This document shows positions 17,593 through 24,708 of a DNA stretch of 64,000 nt, in pieces. Positions within the stretch are counted from its first letter, which is position 1; every line of letters begins with the position of its first letter. Location: the NCBI GenBank assembly GCA_016710965.1, contig JADJTW010000033.1, positions 72,223-136,222 on the forward strand. Direction: 5' to 3'. Both the position numbers and the translations under genes were made by a program. This DNA comes from Flavobacteriales bacterium (lineage in GTDB: Bacteria; Bacteroidota; Bacteroidia; Flavobacteriales_F; PHOS-HE28). Under the pieces are notes generated by a model that was given only the letters and a program-made list of their open reading frames with translations, was not told the DNA's origin and searched no databases.

Positions 17593-18381
17593 TCAATAGC
17601 GCAACGTGAAGTGTTCCCTGGCCTGCCCCTGGTGCAGCAGTACGATCCCCATCCTGTAGAGATCGATGGTCCCCGTCACCCGCTCGTGGGCCTTCACCTC
17701 GCGCCAAGCGTCTTCCATCCCAGTGCTCCAATGGATATCGTCCATGACGAAGACCGTATCCTCGTGAGCCTTCGCCAGGCAGGCATGGAAGTAATCCAGT
17801 GTGGGCTGTTTCGCATGATGGCCGTCGATGAATACGAGGTCGAGGCGATCGATGCGAGAAAGGAGTTCGGGCAGTCGGCGTTGGAAGCTGCCCAGGAGGG
17901 GTGCGATGTTCCGCTGTTGCAACTGCTCGAAATGGTGCTGTGCGATACGGAAGGTCTGCGGGCACCCTTCGATGGTGTGGACCGTGCCTTCGTCGGCTCC
18001 TTGAGCCAGATAGAGCGTGGTGATCCCGAAGGAGGTGCCCAGTTCGAGAACATGTCGCGGTTTGAAATAACGAGCCAGCCTGAACAGCAACTGCGCCTGT
18101 CGTGGCGATTTCAGTGCGGAACGGGCGATGTCGGCCACACGGCGCACCGGCAGGTCCAGCACGCGCGAACCAGCGCCCAGGTCATTCACCCGGATGGTCT
18201 GATCGCTGCGCAAGAGGTCTTCGCGCAGTGTTTCGATGGAGGCCTGCTCTGGCCGGGCGTCCTGCGGCCGCAGGACTTTATCGATGAGGTCGTACACGAA
18301 GGGGCTATGCACGCCATGTCGATTGCGGGCCTTGGCGAGATGCCCCAGGAAACTGCCCAACTGCCGCAACTGCTCGCTCAT
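17593..18381 (-). CDS. Class I SAM-dependent methyltransferase
   Basis: 262 residues with a Rossmann-type methyltransferase core: SAM-binding motif I VLELGTSFGITTLYLA, acidic loop IEGCP, then DLVFIDGHHAKQPTLDYF and VMDDIHW, a layout like O-methyltransferase family 3. Substrate unknown. The frame is open upstream, but a perfect -7 element TACTTTTG ends 6 bp before ATG 18381, which fixes this start and implies a leaderless mRNA. It lies upstream of the PKD-domain gene on the same strand, separated by about 50-100 bp. Confidence 0.85.
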   Translation of the reverse strand: MSEQLRQLGSFLGHLAKARNRHGVHSPFVYDLIDKVLRPQDARPEQASIETLREDLLRSDQTIRVNDLGAGSRVLDLPVRRVADIARSALKSPRQAQLLFRLARYFKPRHVLELGTSFGITTLYLAQGADEGTVHTIEGCPQTFRIAQHHFEQLQQRNIAPLLGSFQRRLPELLSRIDRLDLVFIDGHHAKQPTLDYFHACLAKAHEDTVFVMDDIHWSTGMEDAWREVKAHERVTGTIDLYRMGIVLLHQGQAREHFTLRY

Positions 18382-18387
18382 GGCCGA

Positions 18388-18395
18388 CAAAAGTA
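18388..18395 (-). promoter_or_regulatory. Promoter -7 element (TACTTTTG) of methyltransferase
   Basis: Perfect TAnnTTTG match on the minus strand, 6 bp before the ATG at 18381, so transcription should begin at or next to the start codon. Confidence 0.6.
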
Positions 18396-18451
18396 GACCT
18401 GCGCAGCCACCTCGCATGATGCGATCGTGAAGAGCGCGAACAGGTGAGCGT

Positions 18452-18958
18452 TCAGGCCGGTGCCTTCGCACTGCGCTGTTGCGCCAGTGCCCTCCTTGCC
18501 TCGCGGTAGTACCTGAATGGCACCACCAGCATGCCGAAGCACTCACCGCCTTCCTTCACCAACCGCTTGTGATGCGCCTTGTGCGCCTTGCGGATGGCTA
18601 GGAAGTACGGATTGCTGGTGCGTCGGAGCCATTTGATCCGCTGGTGGATGAAGACCTCGTGGACCACGAAGTAGAGCATGCCATAGAGGAGGATGCCCAA
18701 GCCGATCCACAACCAGGGAGTATCAAGGCCCCTGATACTGCCCACGATGAAAAGCGTGATGGATGGCAGGGCGAAGATCAGGAAGAAGGTATCGTTGCGT
18801 TCCAGGAAGCCATAGTGGTCCTTGCGGTGGTGATCGGCGTGCAATGACCACAGGAAACCGTGCATCACGTATTTGTGCGTAGCCCAGGCGACGAACTCCA
18901 TCAGAGCCCCAGTAACGGACACGAGGATGATGATGGTCAGCGTGTTCATCTGGTGCAT
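18452..18958 (-). CDS. crtZ: Beta-carotene 3-hydroxylase
   Basis: Membrane di-iron hydroxylase adding 3-OH groups to carotenoid beta rings (for example beta-carotene to zeaxanthin). The fatty-acid-hydroxylase histidine pattern is complete: HKYVMH, HADHH, HEVFIHQ and HKAHH, interleaved with hydrophobic segments. ATG at 18958 (MHQMNTL) or 18949 is likely; the frame extends further up without homology. It is last in the carotenoid operon, 122 bp after the second 53-residue protein. No lycopene cyclase, needed to make its usual substrate, is present in the window. Confidence 0.9.
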   Translation of the reverse strand: MHQMNTLTIIILVSVTGALMEFVAWATHKYVMHGFLWSLHADHHRKDHYGFLERNDTFFLIFALPSITLFIVGSIRGLDTPWLWIGLGILLYGMLYFVVHEVFIHQRIKWLRRTSNPYFLAIRKAHKAHHKRLVKEGGECFGMLVVPFRYYREARRALAQQRSAKAPA

Positions 18959-19080
18959 AACACCCAGAGCCGCTGATGGTTCGATACCATCGGGACGTGG
19001 TGCCGGACCTAAGGTAATCGCCATGCACAAAGGGTACCCGCGAAGGGTAGCCATTGCGCGTGCCAACCGCAGGCTTAGGA

Positions 19081-19242
19081 TCAGCCTATCACTTCAAGCT
19101 TCGGGTAGCGCTTGCGCCAGGCCTCGAGGGCCTTGTTGCTGCTGACGGTGATGATGGTGCGAGAATCCAATCGCACCTTGATCTCCTTCACACCCGGCTT
19201 GATCGGTCGCTCCAGGATGATCGCCGGCTTCTTTCTTGGCAT
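19081..19242 (-). CDS. Tandem 53-residue basic protein, copy B
   Basis: A 53-residue protein of the same length as its upstream neighbour and clearly its paralogue: both begin MPRKK, both contain EIKVRLD/AIKVRLD and both end RYPKLEVIG. Copy B reads MPRKKPAIILERPIKPGV at the start and SRTIITVSSNKALEAWRKRY in the second half. No signal peptide, membrane segment or cysteine. It starts 18 bp after copy A, so the pair is probably cotranslated with the photolyase. I recall similar short proteins in Bacteroidota but know no function. Confidence 0.75.
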   Translation of the reverse strand: MPRKKPAIILERPIKPGVKEIKVRLDSRTIITVSSNKALEAWRKRYPKLEVIG

Positions 19243-19260
19243 CTTCTTGTGTTGAGGGGA

Positions 19261-19422
19261 TCAACCGATCACCTCGAGTTTAGGGTAACGTTGGCGCCAG
19301 AACTCCAGCGCCTTCTGGCTGGCAAGTGTAATAACTGTTCGGGCGTCCAAGCGGACTTTGATGGCTTTAAGGCCTTCCTTCACCGGTTGGGTAAGGATGA
19401 GAGCTTTCTTTTTGCGTGGCAT
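19261..19422 (-). CDS. Tandem 53-residue basic protein, copy A
   Basis: A 53-residue protein starting at an ATG 2 bp beyond the photolyase stop, so likely translated by reinitiation. It starts MPRKKKALILTQPVKEGL, continues with KVRLDARTVITLASQKALEF and ends WRQRYPKLEVIG. It is gap-free alignable to copy B along its whole length, with roughly two thirds of residues identical by eye. Conservation of the end and of the KVRLDxRTxIT core after duplication indicates selection. Function unknown; its place inside a carotenoid/light operon is the only clue. Confidence 0.78.
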   Translation of the reverse strand: MPRKKKALILTQPVKEGLKAIKVRLDARTVITLASQKALEFWRQRYPKLEVIG

Positions 19423-19424
19423 GG

Positions 19425-20768
19425 CTATGCTGATGGTTCGTTCTTGCTGTCGGTAGACGCTATTTTGCCTGACAATGCGGCCTGGTAGGCTGCGAGTGCC
19501 CGACTTCTGGCATTTTCGTGAACGACCATTGGGCGCACATAGTTTGCCGATCCGAGCTCGGGCACCCACCGCTTCACATAAATTAACTGGGGATCATAGC
19601 GTTTCACCTGCAGGCTGGGATTGAAGATCCTGAAGTATGGTGCCGCGTCGCAGCCTGAGCCTGAGGCCCATTGCCAGTTTCCGTTGTTGCTGCTCAGCTC
19701 GAAATCGAGCAGTTTGCTCGCGAACCAGGCTTCGCCCCAGCGCCAATCGATCAGCAGGTGCTTGCACAGGAAACTCGCTGCCACCATGCGCACGCGATTA
19801 TGCATGAGGCCCGTGGCCAGCAGTTCCCGCATGCCGGCATCCACCAGGGGATATCCTGTCCGGCCTTGGCACCAAGCCTCGAAGCCTGCCTCATCCGCTC
19901 TCCACTCGATGCGATCGTATGCCGGTTTGAAGGCGCGATCATGCTGCGGGAAGTGCCACAGGACCTGCATGAAGAACTCGCGCCAAATAAGCTCGTTCAT
20001 GTAGGCTGATGAAAGCGACCAAGCCTTGCGCACCAGCTCGCGAACGCTGACCGTCCCGAACCGCAGGTGGATACTCATCCGGCTCGTTCCCTCAGTACCT
20101 GGCAGGTTGCGTGTATGCTCGTACTCCCGCAATCGTCGATCGGGCAGGACCGGTGGTTGAAGGTCCATGATGCCTTCACCGAAACCGAGGCTCTCCAGCG
20201 AGGGAAGCGGAAGAGGCAAACTGCGGTGCAAGCGATCCAGCTGTGCTTCGCTCGCGAACCGCTGGATATCCAGGTCGGTGAAGCGCTCCCGCCATTTCCG
20301 GATATAGGGCGTGCATACCGTGTAGGGTGAGCCGTCGTCCTTTACCACTTCGTTCCGCTCGAATATGCTGATGTCCTTGAATGTCCTCAAGGCGACCCCA
20401 TTCTGGGACAGAAGTTCCCCGATGGTGCGGTCTCGCTCCTGGGCGTAGGGCTCGTGGTCATGGTTGACGGTCACAGCCGTTATCTCGAAGCGATCGAGCA
20501 GTCGCCTCCAAACCTCCAGCGGTTGTCCGTGCTCGATCAACAGAGCACCGCCGTGGTCCGCCAGTCGATGACGCAGATCGACCAGGATGCCATGGATCAA
20601 TTGCACGCGTTGGTCCTCCCGTGACTCCAGCCGGTCGAGTATCTGGTTGTCGAAAATGAAGAGCGGGAGCACTTCGCCGTGGTCGGCCAGCGCGCGGAAA
20701 AAGCCGTGGTTATCGTGCAAGCGAAGGTCCCTGCGGAACCAATGGATCGCGACCCTGGGTCTGGCCAT
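19425..20768 (-). CDS. phr: Cryptochrome/photolyase family protein, probable CPD photolyase
   Basis: Flavoprotein that uses blue light to repair cyclobutane pyrimidine dimers. The N-terminal photolyase domain begins IHWFRRDLRLHDN, and the FAD-binding domain shows GYPLVDAGMRELLATGLMHN and the NGNWQWASGSGCDAAPYFRI segment, including the flavin-contacting asparagine region typical of class I photolyases and relatives. About 447 residues. ATG at 20768 lies 7 bp after idi. Placing photolyase with carotenoid genes under an ECF-type sigma factor is a known arrangement in photoprotective regulons. Cryptochrome-type signalling cannot be excluded. Confidence 0.9.
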   Translation of the reverse strand: MARPRVAIHWFRRDLRLHDNHGFFRALADHGEVLPLFIFDNQILDRLESREDQRVQLIHGILVDLRHRLADHGGALLIEHGQPLEVWRRLLDRFEITAVTVNHDHEPYAQERDRTIGELLSQNGVALRTFKDISIFERNEVVKDDGSPYTVCTPYIRKWRERFTDLDIQRFASEAQLDRLHRSLPLPLPSLESLGFGEGIMDLQPPVLPDRRLREYEHTRNLPGTEGTSRMSIHLRFGTVSVRELVRKAWSLSSAYMNELIWREFFMQVLWHFPQHDRAFKPAYDRIEWRADEAGFEAWCQGRTGYPLVDAGMRELLATGLMHNRVRMVAASFLCKHLLIDWRWGEAWFASKLLDFELSSNNGNWQWASGSGCDAAPYFRIFNPSLQVKRYDPQLIYVKRWVPELGSANYVRPMVVHENARSRALAAYQAALSGKIASTDSKNEPSA

Positions 20769-20775
20769 CGCTCGA

Positions 20776-21321
20776 TCAGCGCGGCAGATGCGACCGGGTC
20801 GCATGAAGATCCGCGAGCACTTCCGGCCAGCACGCCTTCAGCCAAATGGTAAAGCGCTGAGGATGTTCACGCAGGTCGGCGTCGATCTCTTCCATCGTCG
20901 CGTACCTCCAATCGATCACTTCTTCAGGATCGGGCCTCACGCTGCCCGACCAATGTCCGAAGAACACATGGTCCAGCTCATGCTCGTGCAGTCCATTCTC
21001 GAAACTAGCCCTGTAGATGAAGCTGAACCGGTGCTGCAGTGGCGTAATGATCCCGAGTTCCTCGGCAACTCGTCGCTCTGCGGCGGCAAGGAGATCCTCG
21101 CCCATGCGCGGATGGCTGCAACAGGAGTTCGTCCAGAGGCCGCCGCTATGGTACTTGGTCTCAGCCCTGCGCTGGAGCAGCAGGCGCCCATCATGATCGA
21201 AGAGGAACACGGAGAACGCGCGATGCAATGCACCTTCCTTGTGCGCCTTCAGCTTATCCATGGTGCCAAGCACTTCGTCCCGCTCGTCCACGAGGACCAC
21301 TTCATCGAAGTTGTTCGCCAT
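20776..21321 (-). CDS. idi: Isopentenyl-diphosphate delta-isomerase, type I
   Basis: Interconverts isopentenyl and dimethylallyl diphosphate, balancing C5 units for carotenoid synthesis. The 181-residue Nudix-fold protein has the active-site cysteine region TNSCCSHPR (C67/C68), the Nudix helix GEDLLAAAERRVAEELG, and the second catalytic glutamate region ENGLHEHELDHVF. It lies 3 bp after crtB and 7 bp before the photolyase, inside the operon. Confidence 0.95.
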   Translation of the reverse strand: MANNFDEVVLVDERDEVLGTMDKLKAHKEGALHRAFSVFLFDHDGRLLLQRRAETKYHSGGLWTNSCCSHPRMGEDLLAAAERRVAEELGIITPLQHRFSFIYRASFENGLHEHELDHVFFGHWSGSVRPDPEEVIDWRYATMEEIDADLREHPQRFTIWLKACWPEVLADLHATRSHLPR

Positions 21322-21324
21322 CGT

Positions 21325-22167
21325 TCAGAGCATTCCGAAACTGTGTCGCAAATAGCTGGTCGTAAGCAGCATGATCTTCCGGCGGTTGCGCACCCGAATG
21401 CGCTCCTTCAGGACATGGTCCACCGGAAGCGCCTTGATCTTGCGGAACAGATTCAAGTAGTAGACGTAGGCCACGTAGACGCCGAAGCGCGCACCGTTCG
21501 GCAGCGCTTTGATGCCGACCAGGGCCGCATCGAAGTCGGCTTGTATGTCGCTTTGGATCAGTTGTTTGGTTCGGGTGTCCATGCGCCTGACGTCCACGCC
21601 GGGGAAATAGCTGCGGCCGAGTTGCAGGTGGTCATCCTGCATGTCGCGCAGGAAGTTCACCTTCTGGAACGCTGCGCCGAGCTTCATGGCGGCGGGCCTG
21701 AGCTTCTCATAGAGCGTATCGTCGCCTTCGCAGAAGACGCGCAGGCACATGAGCCCGACCACCTCGGCGCTTCCCAGGATATAGGTGTTGAAGCTCTTCT
21801 CGTCGTGCGCGCTTTCGGCCAGGTCCATCGCCATGCTGTCGAGGAATGTCTCGTACAGGTCCGATCCGATGCGAAAACGACGCACAACGGCTTGGAAGCT
21901 GTGCAGCACTGGATTCATGCTGACGCCCTGCGCCACTGCCAGACGCGTATCCTCACGGAAGCGGGCCAGCAATGAAGCTTTGTCGTGCTGGTGGAAGGTG
22001 TCCACGATCTCGTCGGCGAAGCGGACGAAGCCGTAGATGGCATGGATGGGGTCATGGAAGCGTCGATGCAACGAACGGATGCCAAGGGAGAACGAAGTAC
22101 TATAGCTGGTCGTTGTCCGTCGGCTTGCGGCCATGCACACGCGATCGTATAAGGCCATCGAATTCAT
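21325..22167 (-). CDS. crtB: Phytoene synthase
   Basis: Condenses two geranylgeranyl diphosphates to phytoene, the first committed step to carotenoids. Both aspartate-rich motifs are present: DEIVD (52-56) and RDMQDD (174-179), along with the SYSTSF start of the family and AFQKVNFLRD. 280 residues, normal length. Its ATG overlaps the crtI stop (ATGA), so the two are translationally coupled. Confidence 0.96.
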   Translation of the reverse strand: MNSMALYDRVCMAASRRTTTSYSTSFSLGIRSLHRRFHDPIHAIYGFVRFADEIVDTFHQHDKASLLARFREDTRLAVAQGVSMNPVLHSFQAVVRRFRIGSDLYETFLDSMAMDLAESAHDEKSFNTYILGSAEVVGLMCLRVFCEGDDTLYEKLRPAAMKLGAAFQKVNFLRDMQDDHLQLGRSYFPGVDVRRMDTRTKQLIQSDIQADFDAALVGIKALPNGARFGVYVAYVYYLNLFRKIKALPVDHVLKERIRVRNRRKIMLLTTSYLRHSFGML

Positions 22168-23645
22168 GCGGTCTGTTGTTCTGTGTGGATGAGGTCGGCA
22201 ACCAGTTGTCCGCTGATGAGGGCCGGCGGCACCCCTGGCCCGGGAACGCTGAGCTGGCCTGTGAAATACAGGCCCTTCACGCGTTTGCTCTTCACGCTCG
22301 GCCGAAGCGGCCCGGTCTGCATCAATGTATTAGCCAGTCCATAGGCGTTGCCGCGAAAGGCATTGTAGTCGCTTCGCAGGTCGTTGATGCAATAGCTCCG
22401 TTGGTAGACCAGATGGGGCTTGGGATCGAAGCCCAGATGACGGCCCAGGCGCTCCATGACCATGCTGAAGTACTGCTGGCGAATAGCGTCAGTGTCCTCC
22501 AAACCGGGTGCGACCGGAATGAGCACGACCAGGTTCTCATGCCCGGCAGGGGCCGTAGCGGGGTCGGTGCGACTGGTACAGCTCGTATAGAAAAGCGGAC
22601 GACTAGGCCAGCGCGGGGTGTCGTAGATCTCGGCACTATGGAGGTCCAATGGCTCATCGAAGAACAGCGTATGGTGCGCCAAGCGGTCGAGTCGACGATC
22701 GAACCCGAGGTAGAACTGCAGGGCGGACGGCGCCATGATGCGCTTGGACCAGTAGGAGAGGCTGTAAGAGCGATGCTGCTCAGCGAGCAGTGCCTGCTCC
22801 ACATGGTGGTAGTCTGCTCCTGCAACCACGATGTCGGCATCGAGCATCCCACTCGCTGTTTCCACACCCGTAACGCGTGCTTGATGGTCCACGGCGATCC
22901 TCGAGACTGGTTCATTCATCCGGAATTCCACACCTTGTTGCGTTGCGACTCTCATCATCGCGTCCACCACACGGCCCATTCCACCCATGGGATACCAGGT
23001 GCCCAGTTCCAGGTCGGCATAGTTCATCAGGCTGTAGAGCGCAGGCGTGTTCTGCGGTGAGGCTCCCAGGAAGAGCACTGGGAATTCCATGAGCGAGCGC
23101 AGTCGTTGGTCCTTGAAATGCGCACGCACATGTTTGCGCAGCGAGCGGAAGACCTTGGTGCGCAACGATGTCATCAGCACATCGGGGCGGGCGTACTCGA
23201 GCCAGCTCAGACCCGGCTTATACACCAGGTCGCCCATGGCCATGTCGTATTTCAGCCCGGCGTCATGCAGGAAGCGGTCCAACGCTGCCCCTGCCCCTGG
23301 TTCATGGCGTTCGAAGAATTCGCGCAAGGGCCCGCGCTGTGCTGGGATCGCCCAAGTATCTCCGGCACCGAAGACGATGGAGTAGGAAGGATCGAGCCGC
23401 ACCAGTTCGTAGTGGTCCGAGGCTTTCTGACCGAAGCGTCCGAAGAACCGGTCGAAGACATCGGGCATCCAGTAGAAGCTAGGTCCCATATCGAAGACAA
23501 AGCCCGATTCCTTCAGCACGCGCGCCCGTCCACCGGGTTCTGGATTCTTCTCCAACACAGTAACTCCATAGCCTTTCTGCGCCAGGGAAGCAGCCGCCGC
23601 GAGGCCCGCGAATCCGGATCCGATGACGATGACGGTCTTCTTCAC
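22164..23645 (-). CDS. crtI: Phytoene desaturase
   Basis: FAD-dependent desaturase converting phytoene to lycopene in four steps. The dinucleotide-binding motif VIVIGSGFAGLAAAASLA opens the protein, followed by EKNPEPGGRA. The C-terminus carries the family run GLYFTGQLSVPGPGVPPALISG. 493 residues. The start is GTG at 23645, overlapping the sigma-factor stop (GTGA), and the stop overlaps crtB, so the three genes are coupled. Confidence 0.96.
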   Translation of the reverse strand: MKKTVIVIGSGFAGLAAAASLAQKGYGVTVLEKNPEPGGRARVLKESGFVFDMGPSFYWMPDVFDRFFGRFGQKASDHYELVRLDPSYSIVFGAGDTWAIPAQRGPLREFFERHEPGAGAALDRFLHDAGLKYDMAMGDLVYKPGLSWLEYARPDVLMTSLRTKVFRSLRKHVRAHFKDQRLRSLMEFPVLFLGASPQNTPALYSLMNYADLELGTWYPMGGMGRVVDAMMRVATQQGVEFRMNEPVSRIAVDHQARVTGVETASGMLDADIVVAGADYHHVEQALLAEQHRSYSLSYWSKRIMAPSALQFYLGFDRRLDRLAHHTLFFDEPLDLHSAEIYDTPRWPSRPLFYTSCTSRTDPATAPAGHENLVVLIPVAPGLEDTDAIRQQYFSMVMERLGRHLGFDPKPHLVYQRSYCINDLRSDYNAFRGNAYGLANTLMQTGPLRPSVKSKRVKGLYFTGQLSVPGPGVPPALISGQLVADLIHTEQQTA

Positions 23646-24151
23646 CCCGCAGGCTGGTTATCCGATAGCATGCCCATGAGACGCTGTCGTGCTTCGAAGA
23701 TCCGGCTCTTCACCGTGCCGATGGGAATCGCCAGTGTTTCGGCGATCTCGTTGTACTTGAATCCGTCCACGTGAAGGAGGAACGGATCGCGGAATAATGG
23801 GTCGAGGCGTTCCAAGCTAACGCTGATCTCACCCAAACGTGTCAACCCGTCCGTACTGGTCTGTTCTTGAACTTGCTTCAGTCGGTCGTGATCGCTCTCC
23901 ACCGATGTCATCAGTGCCCTCGTTCTCTTGTTCCGACGATGACCGTTGATGAAGGTGTTCTTCATGATGGTGAAGAGCCAGGCCTTGAAGTTGGTATTGT
24001 CCCGGAATTTGTCCCGGAAAGTCAGGGCCCTTGCGAGGCTGTCCTGGAGAAGGTCCAGCGCGTTGTCGCGATCCCGCGTCAGGCTCAACGCGAAATAGTA
24101 CAGCTGTTGCCGCAGCCCGATTAGTTGTTGTTGGAATTCGAGTGCAGACAT
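23642..24151 (-). CDS. ECF-type RNA polymerase sigma factor
   Basis: 169 residues from ATG 24151. Region 2 is visible as QQLYYFALSLTRDRDNALDLLQDSLARAL and FKAWLFTIMKNTFIN. Region 4 is visible as FKYNEIAETLAIPIGTVKSRIFEARQRL. It heads the carotenoid operon and overlaps crtI, so it probably activates this operon, perhaps in response to light or oxidative stress as in related clusters; that is inference. No anti-sigma gene is adjacent. The upstream frame stays open through an AT-rich leader, but the extra residues do not look like protein. Confidence 0.87.
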   Translation of the reverse strand: MSALEFQQQLIGLRQQLYYFALSLTRDRDNALDLLQDSLARALTFRDKFRDNTNFKAWLFTIMKNTFINGHRRNKRTRALMTSVESDHDRLKQVQEQTSTDGLTRLGEISVSLERLDPLFRDPFLLHVDGFKYNEIAETLAIPIGTVKSRIFEARQRLMGMLSDNQPAG

Positions 24152-24300
24152 TCTGAAGCAGAGGTTGATCGTTTCGACGATGGTACAAAGCAAAGGCAAA
24201 ATGTCTAATGAAAAAGATAAAAAGATGAACAAAATAATATTATACACACAAGTATCTGATTACTAGATATATGCGATTCGTTACGTTGCTCGAAGCGGCT
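24152..24300 (-). promoter_or_regulatory. AT-rich regulatory region of carotenoid operon
   Basis: About 100 bp (24175-24275) is markedly AT-rich compared with the rest of the window. On the minus strand ACATTTTG and TGCCTTTG each miss TAnnTTTG by one base, close to the sigma-factor ATG. No perfect consensus is found, as expected if the operon uses its own ECF sigma. Confidence 0.4.
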
Positions 24301-24343
24301 CGTCAGGTCCCTCGGAGGGCCGAATGCGGAGTAGCCGGAAATG

Positions 24344-24366
24344 AAAAGCCCCGCAAATCGCGGGGC
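24344..24366 (-). terminator. Rho-independent terminator of tRNA operon
   Basis: On the minus strand GCCCCGC and GCGGGGC pair around a short loop and are followed by TTTT. It lies 4 bp after the tRNA-Val(CAC) 3' end. Confidence 0.85.
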
Positions 24367-24370
24367 TGCG

Positions 24371-24445
24371 TGGGACGTACTGGATTCGAACCAGTGACCT
24401 CATGCGTGTGAAGCATGCGCTCTAAACCAGCTGAGCTAACATCCC
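24371..24445 (-). tRNA. tRNA-Val (anticodon CAC)
   Basis: A complete cloverleaf reads on the minus strand: acceptor GGGATGT with ACGTCCC, D arm GCTC/GAGC, anticodon stem CATGC/GCATG with loop TTCACAC (anticodon CAC, codon GUG), T arm with GGTTCGAATCC, discriminator A. CCA is not encoded. It is last in a small operon. Confidence 0.92.
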
Positions 24446-24481
24446 AAGATTTCAACGGCCAAGGAGGCGCTTGACCGATGG

Positions 24482-24556
24482 TGGAGGCAGCCGGATTCGA
24501 ACCAGCGACCCTCTGCTTGTAAGGCAGATGCTCTGAACCAGCTGAGCTATGCCTCC
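24482..24556 (-). tRNA. tRNA-Val (anticodon TAC)
   Basis: Complete cloverleaf on the minus strand: acceptor GGAGGCA with TGCCTCC, D arm GCTC/GAGC, anticodon stem TCTGC/GCAGA with loop CTTACAA (anticodon TAC, codon GUA), T arm GGTTCGAATCC, discriminator A. Confidence 0.93.
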
Positions 24557-24587
24557 ATCACTACCTACTGACCAAAGAACGAACTGG

Positions 24588-24649
24588 AACCAGCGCCCCT
24601 CCCGCCTGTCAGGGGGCGGGATGCTCTGAACCAGCTGAGCTATGCCTCC
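24588..24649 (-). pseudogene. Decayed tRNA-Val copy
   Basis: The 5' half is identical to the neighbouring tRNA-Val(TAC) through the acceptor, D arm and the base before the anticodon stem. The anticodon arm is replaced by a GC-rich 7-bp hairpin with loop CCCTGACA. Homology ends in the T loop, and no 3' acceptor strand exists. The loop contains UGAC, so it may be the remains of a Val(GAC) gene. The flanks upstream of both copies share TACCTACTG and AAGAACGA, pointing to tandem duplication followed by decay. Confidence 0.7.
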
Positions 24650-24690
24650 GTACCTACTGGAAAAGAACGACCGCTTGTTGAGCGGGGCGG

Positions 24691-24698
24691 CAAATGTA
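24691..24698 (-). promoter_or_regulatory. Promoter -7 element (TACATTTG) of tRNA operon
   Basis: Perfect TAnnTTTG match followed by GCCGCCCC, the same context as the rpsT and rpmH promoters. It lies between the folC stop and the first (decayed) tRNA. Confidence 0.7.
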
Positions 24699-24708
24699 TT
24701 CCTTCCGC

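Noticed and set aside
19081..19422. Toxin-antitoxin pair
   Set aside because: The two small proteins are paralogues of each other with no toxin or antitoxin motif, and they are embedded in a metabolic operon.
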